NCBI GenBank assembly: GCA_963817435.1
Contig: CAWFNY010000004.1
Location: forward strand, 62,001 to 126,000
DNA from: JADJOM01 sp963817435
Lineage (GTDB): Bacteria > Gemmatimonadota > Gemmatimonadetes > Gemmatimonadales > GWC2-71-9
Reading direction: 5' to 3'
Length of the DNA stretch: 64,000 nucleotides
The notes beneath the pieces are model-generated. The model had not been told where the DNA came from. It was given only the letters and a program-made list of their open reading frames with translations, and ran no database searches. Below are positions 61,263 through 64,000 of the stretch, in pieces. The translations under genes and the position numbers were made by a program. Every line of letters starts with the position of its first letter. The stretch's first letter is position 1.

Positions 61263-61705
61263 CCATCTGGTTCCTCGCCCACATCATCGGCTTCACCCTC
61301 TGGCTCGGCGGCGGGCTCGCCTGCATGTTCATCGGGATTCGCGGCCGCTCCGAGGATCGCCCCACCCAGGCGGTCATCGTCCGGATGCTCGGTGGCGTAC
61401 ACCGCACCCTGATGTTCCCCGGCATCGTGCTCACCGTGCTCTCCGGCGGCTACCTCTCCATCCCCGCCGCCGCGGGCGGCATGCCCAGCTCCTGGCTGAT
61501 GGTGATGCAGCTCGCCGGCGTGCTCGCCGCGATCCTCGTCCTCTTCGTCTCGCTCCCGACACTCGGCCGTCTCAACCGCATCGCTCCCACCGGGGAGACC
61601 GCCCCGCTCTTCGACGCCCTCCGCAAGCGGCAGTCGATGGCGGGGATGATCGCCGGGAACCTGGGGCTCATCGCGCTGATCGCGGGAGTGTTGCTGAAAC
61701 ACTGA
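61259..61705 (+). CDS. small polytopic membrane protein
   Basis: 148 residues with four membrane segments: IWFLAHIIGFTLWLGGGLAC, MFPGIVLTVLSGGYLSIPAA, LMVMQLAGVLAAILVLFVSL, GMIAGNLGLIALIAGVLLK. It resembles DUF2269-type or copper-resistance D-like small membrane proteins, but no clear motif decides. It ends three bases before the composite repeat. Confidence 0.65.
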   Translation: MTIWFLAHIIGFTLWLGGGLACMFIGIRGRSEDRPTQAVIVRMLGGVHRTLMFPGIVLTVLSGGYLSIPAAAGGMPSSWLMVMQLAGVLAAILVLFVSLPTLGRLNRIAPTGETAPLFDALRKRQSMAGMIAGNLGLIALIAGVLLKH

Positions 61706-61710
61706 ACTGC

Positions 61711-61945
61711 AGGGAAGGGGGAAAGGGGAAGAGGGAAGAGGGAAGAGGGAAGAGGGAAGAGGGAAGAGGGAAGAGGGAACGGCACGGGCCCCGGTTTGTC
61801 ATCCCGAGGGAGCGAAGCGACCGAGGGATCTCTCAAGGTGAGCGCCGCTCTCACCCGAAGGGATCCCTCGCTGCGCTCGGGATGACATGGTGGGCAGGGA
61901 GCCCCCCTTCCCTCTTCCCTCTTCCCTGCGGTTTCCCTCTTCCCT
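61711..61945. repeat. composite palindrome, second full copy
   Basis: Left (GGGAAGA)n arm 61711-61779, the same GGCACGGGCCCCGG spacer, inner palindrome 61798-61886, the same GGTGGGCAGGGAG spacer and a pyrimidine arm to 61945. Its right edge coincides with the stop codon of mutY. Located between convergent genes. Confidence 0.85.
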
Positions 61946-62603
61946 ACGTCCGCTTCCCCGTCTTGCACACCGGCTTCACCGGACACTTCGAGCAGTGGGC
62001 GACCCGCGCCGTACAGACGAGCGCGCCGAGTTCCATGATCGCCTGATTGAAGGTCCATGCCGCGTTTCCCGCCCGCGGCTGCAATCGCAATCCCATCGCC
62101 CAGAGCTTCTTGTCTCCCGCGCTTCCCTTGGCTTTCGGGTGGAACGCCCGCCGGATCACCCGGCCCACGTTGGTGTCCACCGCGGGCGTCGCCTGCTCGT
62201 ACGCGAAGGTTGCCACCGCGCCTGCCGTGTAGCGCCCGACTCCGGGGAGGTCCCGCAGTTCGTCGATGTCTTCCGGCAGCAGTCCCGCCCGTTCCGCGAC
62301 CACCACCTGCGCCAGCCGGTGCAGGTGGGCCGCGCGCCGGTAGTAGCCGAGCCCCTGCCACACCTCCCGCACGTGGTCCGGTTCCGCCGCGGCGAGGTCG
62401 TGGATGGTCGGGTAGCGCGCGAGGAAGCGCGGGTAGTACTCCTCGACCCGCGACACCTGCGTCTGCTGCAGCATGAACTCCGACACCAGCACCTGATACG
62501 GATCGCGGGTGCGCCGCCATGGCAGGTCGCGCCCCTGGCGACGGAACCAGGCCGTCAGTCGGCGCCGGAAGGCCAGTATCTCAGGGGTGGACTTGGGAGG
62601 CAT
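61944..62603 (-). CDS. mutY: A/G-specific adenine glycosylase, short form
   Basis: 219 residues. The HhH-GPD core has the catalytic Glu in VSEFMLQQTQVSRVEEYYP, LRDLPGVGRYTAGAVATFA and the catalytic Asp in TPAVDTNVGRVIRR. The iron-sulfur cluster cysteines are spaced C-x6-C-x2-C-x5-C at the C-terminus (CTARVAHCSKCPVKPVC). The protein then stops after six residues, so the C-terminal NUDIX-like domain of most MutY proteins (about 120-130 residues) is missing. The stop codon lies at the edge of the composite repeat, which may have replaced the missing part. Removes adenine opposite 8-oxoguanine. Confidence 0.87.
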   Translation of the reverse strand: MPPKSTPEILAFRRRLTAWFRRQGRDLPWRRTRDPYQVLVSEFMLQQTQVSRVEEYYPRFLARYPTIHDLAAAEPDHVREVWQGLGYYRRAAHLHRLAQVVVAERAGLLPEDIDELRDLPGVGRYTAGAVATFAYEQATPAVDTNVGRVIRRAFHPKAKGSAGDKKLWAMGLRLQPRAGNAAWTFNQAIMELGALVCTARVAHCSKCPVKPVCKTGKRT

Positions 62604-62627
62604 GTGGGGCGAAGATAAGAACGCCTT

Positions 62628-63413
62628 ATGTCCGCCACCACCCTCGACATCCGACGCCCTATCGGCCGAATCCTGCTCAACGCGCTCGCGCACGTTGGGC
62701 GGCTGAGCCTCATGGTGGCCGAGATGGGGCGCGGGCTCAGCGAGTGGCGGGTGTGGCTGCCGCTCACCGTGACCGAGGCGTGGAACATCGGCGTCGGCAG
62801 CCTGCCGATCATCCTGCTGGTGGCCGGCTTCGCGGGCGCGGTCACCGCGCTCCAGACCGGCTACCAGTTCACCGGCAACATTCCCTACTACGTGGCGGGC
62901 TCGCTTATCACCGAGTCGGTCGTCCTGGAGCTGGGGCCCGTGCTCACCGGCCTCATTCTCGCCGGGCGCATCGGGGCGCGCTACGCCGCCGAACTCGGCA
63001 CCATGCGCGTCACCGAGCAGATCGATGCGCTGGAGACCCTGGGCCGCTCGCCGTCGAGCCACCTCATCATCCCGCGGGTGCTCGCCGGCATCGTGATGAT
63101 TCCGGTCCTCACGATCGTCGCCGATGCCACCGGCGTCCTCTCCGGCTGGTACTTCGTGAAGCAGGTGCTGCCGGTGACGAACCACGATTTCGAGTACGGC
63201 GCCCGGATCTTCTGGCATCCCTTCGATGCCACCTATTCGGTGATCAAGGGCTTCTCATTCGCCGTATGCATCACGGTGATCTCCTGCTACTTCGGCTTCA
63301 GCACCGAGCAGGGCGCCTCCGGCGTGGGCAAGTCGACCACCGGCGCGGTGGTGGCGAGCTGCGTGATGATCCTGCTGCTGGACACCCTGCTGGCGAAACT
63401 GCTGCTGAAATGA
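62628..63413 (+). CDS. mlaE: MlaE-family ABC transporter permease
   Basis: 261 residues. Amphipathic N-terminus, then about five membrane segments with the MlaE signatures LELGPVLTGLILAGRIGARY, AELGTMRVTEQIDALETLG and FVKQVLP. In Gram-negative bacteria this permease moves phospholipids between membranes with MlaF and an MCE protein. Divergent from mutY with 25 bases between starts. The ATPase follows 25 bases downstream. Confidence 0.93.
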   Translation: MSATTLDIRRPIGRILLNALAHVGRLSLMVAEMGRGLSEWRVWLPLTVTEAWNIGVGSLPIILLVAGFAGAVTALQTGYQFTGNIPYYVAGSLITESVVLELGPVLTGLILAGRIGARYAAELGTMRVTEQIDALETLGRSPSSHLIIPRVLAGIVMIPVLTIVADATGVLSGWYFVKQVLPVTNHDFEYGARIFWHPFDATYSVIKGFSFAVCITVISCYFGFSTEQGASGVGKSTTGAVVASCVMILLLDTLLAKLLLK

Positions 63414-63438
63414 CGGCCGACATCAAGGCGGACCGGCG

Positions 63439-64000
63439 ATGATCGAGCTTCATGACGTGCACAAGCGCTTCGGCACCCAGGTCGTGCTCGACGGGGTCAA
63501 CTTCACCGTCCAGGACGGCGAGACGCTCGCCCTCCTCGGCCCCTCGGGGACCGGGAAGAGCGTGCTGCTCAAGCACATCGTCGGGCTGATCCATCAGGAC
63601 TCGGGGACGGTGCTGGTCGACGGCAAGGATGTCGCGAAGCTCAGGCGCGAGGAACTCCGGCAGCTCCGCTCCACCATCGGCTATGTCTTCCAGAACGGCG
63701 CGCTCTTCGACTCGATGAGCGTCTTCGAGAACGTCCGCCTCGGCATCACCGATGGCGAGCAGTACCGCGACATGGACTACTGCCGCGAGCGGGTCGCGAA
63801 GTGCCTGGAGCTGGTGAACCTCGCGCCCGACACCGCGGTCAAGTTCCCCGCCCAGCTCTCCGGCGGCATGCGCAAGCGGGTCGGGATCTCCCGCGCCATC
63901 GCCGGCCAGCCCAAGTACCTGCTCTACGACGAGCCGACCTCCGGTCTCGATCCGGTGAATTCGGACATCATCGACGACCTCGTCAAGCGGCTCTCGAACG
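63439..64000 (+). CDS. mlaF: MlaF-family ABC ATPase (partial, runs off window end)
   Basis: About 187 residues visible. Walker A LLGPSGTGKSVLLKHI, Q-loop FQNGALFDSMSVFENV, signature LSGGMRKRVGISRAIA and Walker B YLLYDEPTSGLDP are typical of MlaF. The C-terminus, including the H-loop, is outside the window. Partner of the MlaE-like permease in outer-membrane lipid homeostasis. Confidence 0.93.
   Translation, partial: MIELHDVHKRFGTQVVLDGVNFTVQDGETLALLGPSGTGKSVLLKHIVGLIHQDSGTVLVDGKDVAKLRREELRQLRSTIGYVFQNGALFDSMSVFENVRLGITDGEQYRDMDYCRERVAKCLELVNLAPDTAVKFPAQLSGGMRKRVGISRAIAGQPKYLLYDEPTSGLDPVNSDIIDDLVKRLSN

Overview
The window is a GC-rich bacterial chromosome segment with dense, mostly intact housekeeping and accessory genes. 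I see no transposase, phage gene, rRNA or CRISPR. The gene mix fits a Gemmatimonadota-like environmental genome: paired ArsA-like ATPases, a PhaR/phasin pair, WS/DGAT, an AttH-type ABC cluster, SxtJ with carbamoyltransferase, and many short dispersed palindromes. The phylum is an inference from content, not read from a marker gene.

Layout. 1-3458: SxtJ-like membrane protein (cut by the window edge), NodU/CmcH-type carbamoyltransferase and a divergent SGNH hydrolase, probably glycan or small-molecule decoration. 3582-17736: a lipid and storage region with acyl-CoA synthetase, GMC oxidoreductase, two ArsA/Get3-like ATPases, PhaR-type regulator, phasin, patatin lipase, wax-ester synthase, UbiB-like kinase, HMG-CoA reductase, alpha/beta hydrolase and a MobA-like nucleotidyltransferase. 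17782-18464: a decayed Mo-hydroxylase small-subunit start, a candidate free-standing structured RNA and tRNA-Asn. 18470-23718: malate synthase, DUF779, aldehyde dehydrogenase and a divergent GAF/Fis regulator lacking its AAA+ core; together a two-carbon (ethanol/acetaldehyde to glyoxylate) module. 23752-29605: MFS exporter, beta-hydroxyacid dehydrogenase, GT4 glycosyltransferase, Pit phosphate transporter with its DUF47 partner, HAD phosphatase. 29560-34825: an Eco57I-like DNA methyltransferase followed by a SNF2-type helicase, a candidate defence or epigenetic pair. 34957-45323: secreted protein, hybrid histidine kinase, GT2, RsbRD-like protein, a frameshifted LD-carboxypeptidase, hydrolase, FmdB, NUDIX, and a DtxR-MntH operon. 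45523-55604: dehydrogenase, an ABC/AttH export cluster, and a TPR/glycosidase plus outer-membrane barrel pair. 55778-64000: DUF442, CrcB-DUF190, NAD synthetase, thioesterase-patatin, CBS, DUF2203, membrane protein, short MutY, and MlaE-MlaF (cut by the end).

The most distinctive structure is a dispersed repeat family: inner palindromes of about 86-94 bp ending in GTCATCCC/GGGATGAC, sometimes nested between purine/pyrimidine heptamer arms. One copy lies in frame inside a signal-peptide coding region, one arm-type repeat sits in the NAD synthetase linker, and others abut stop codons. Other points worth checking are the orphan RNA with its own promoter and terminator at 18094-18258, the AAA+-less activator whose inverted repeat sits next to a sigma70-type promoter, and the 13-bp direct repeat at the phaR promoter.
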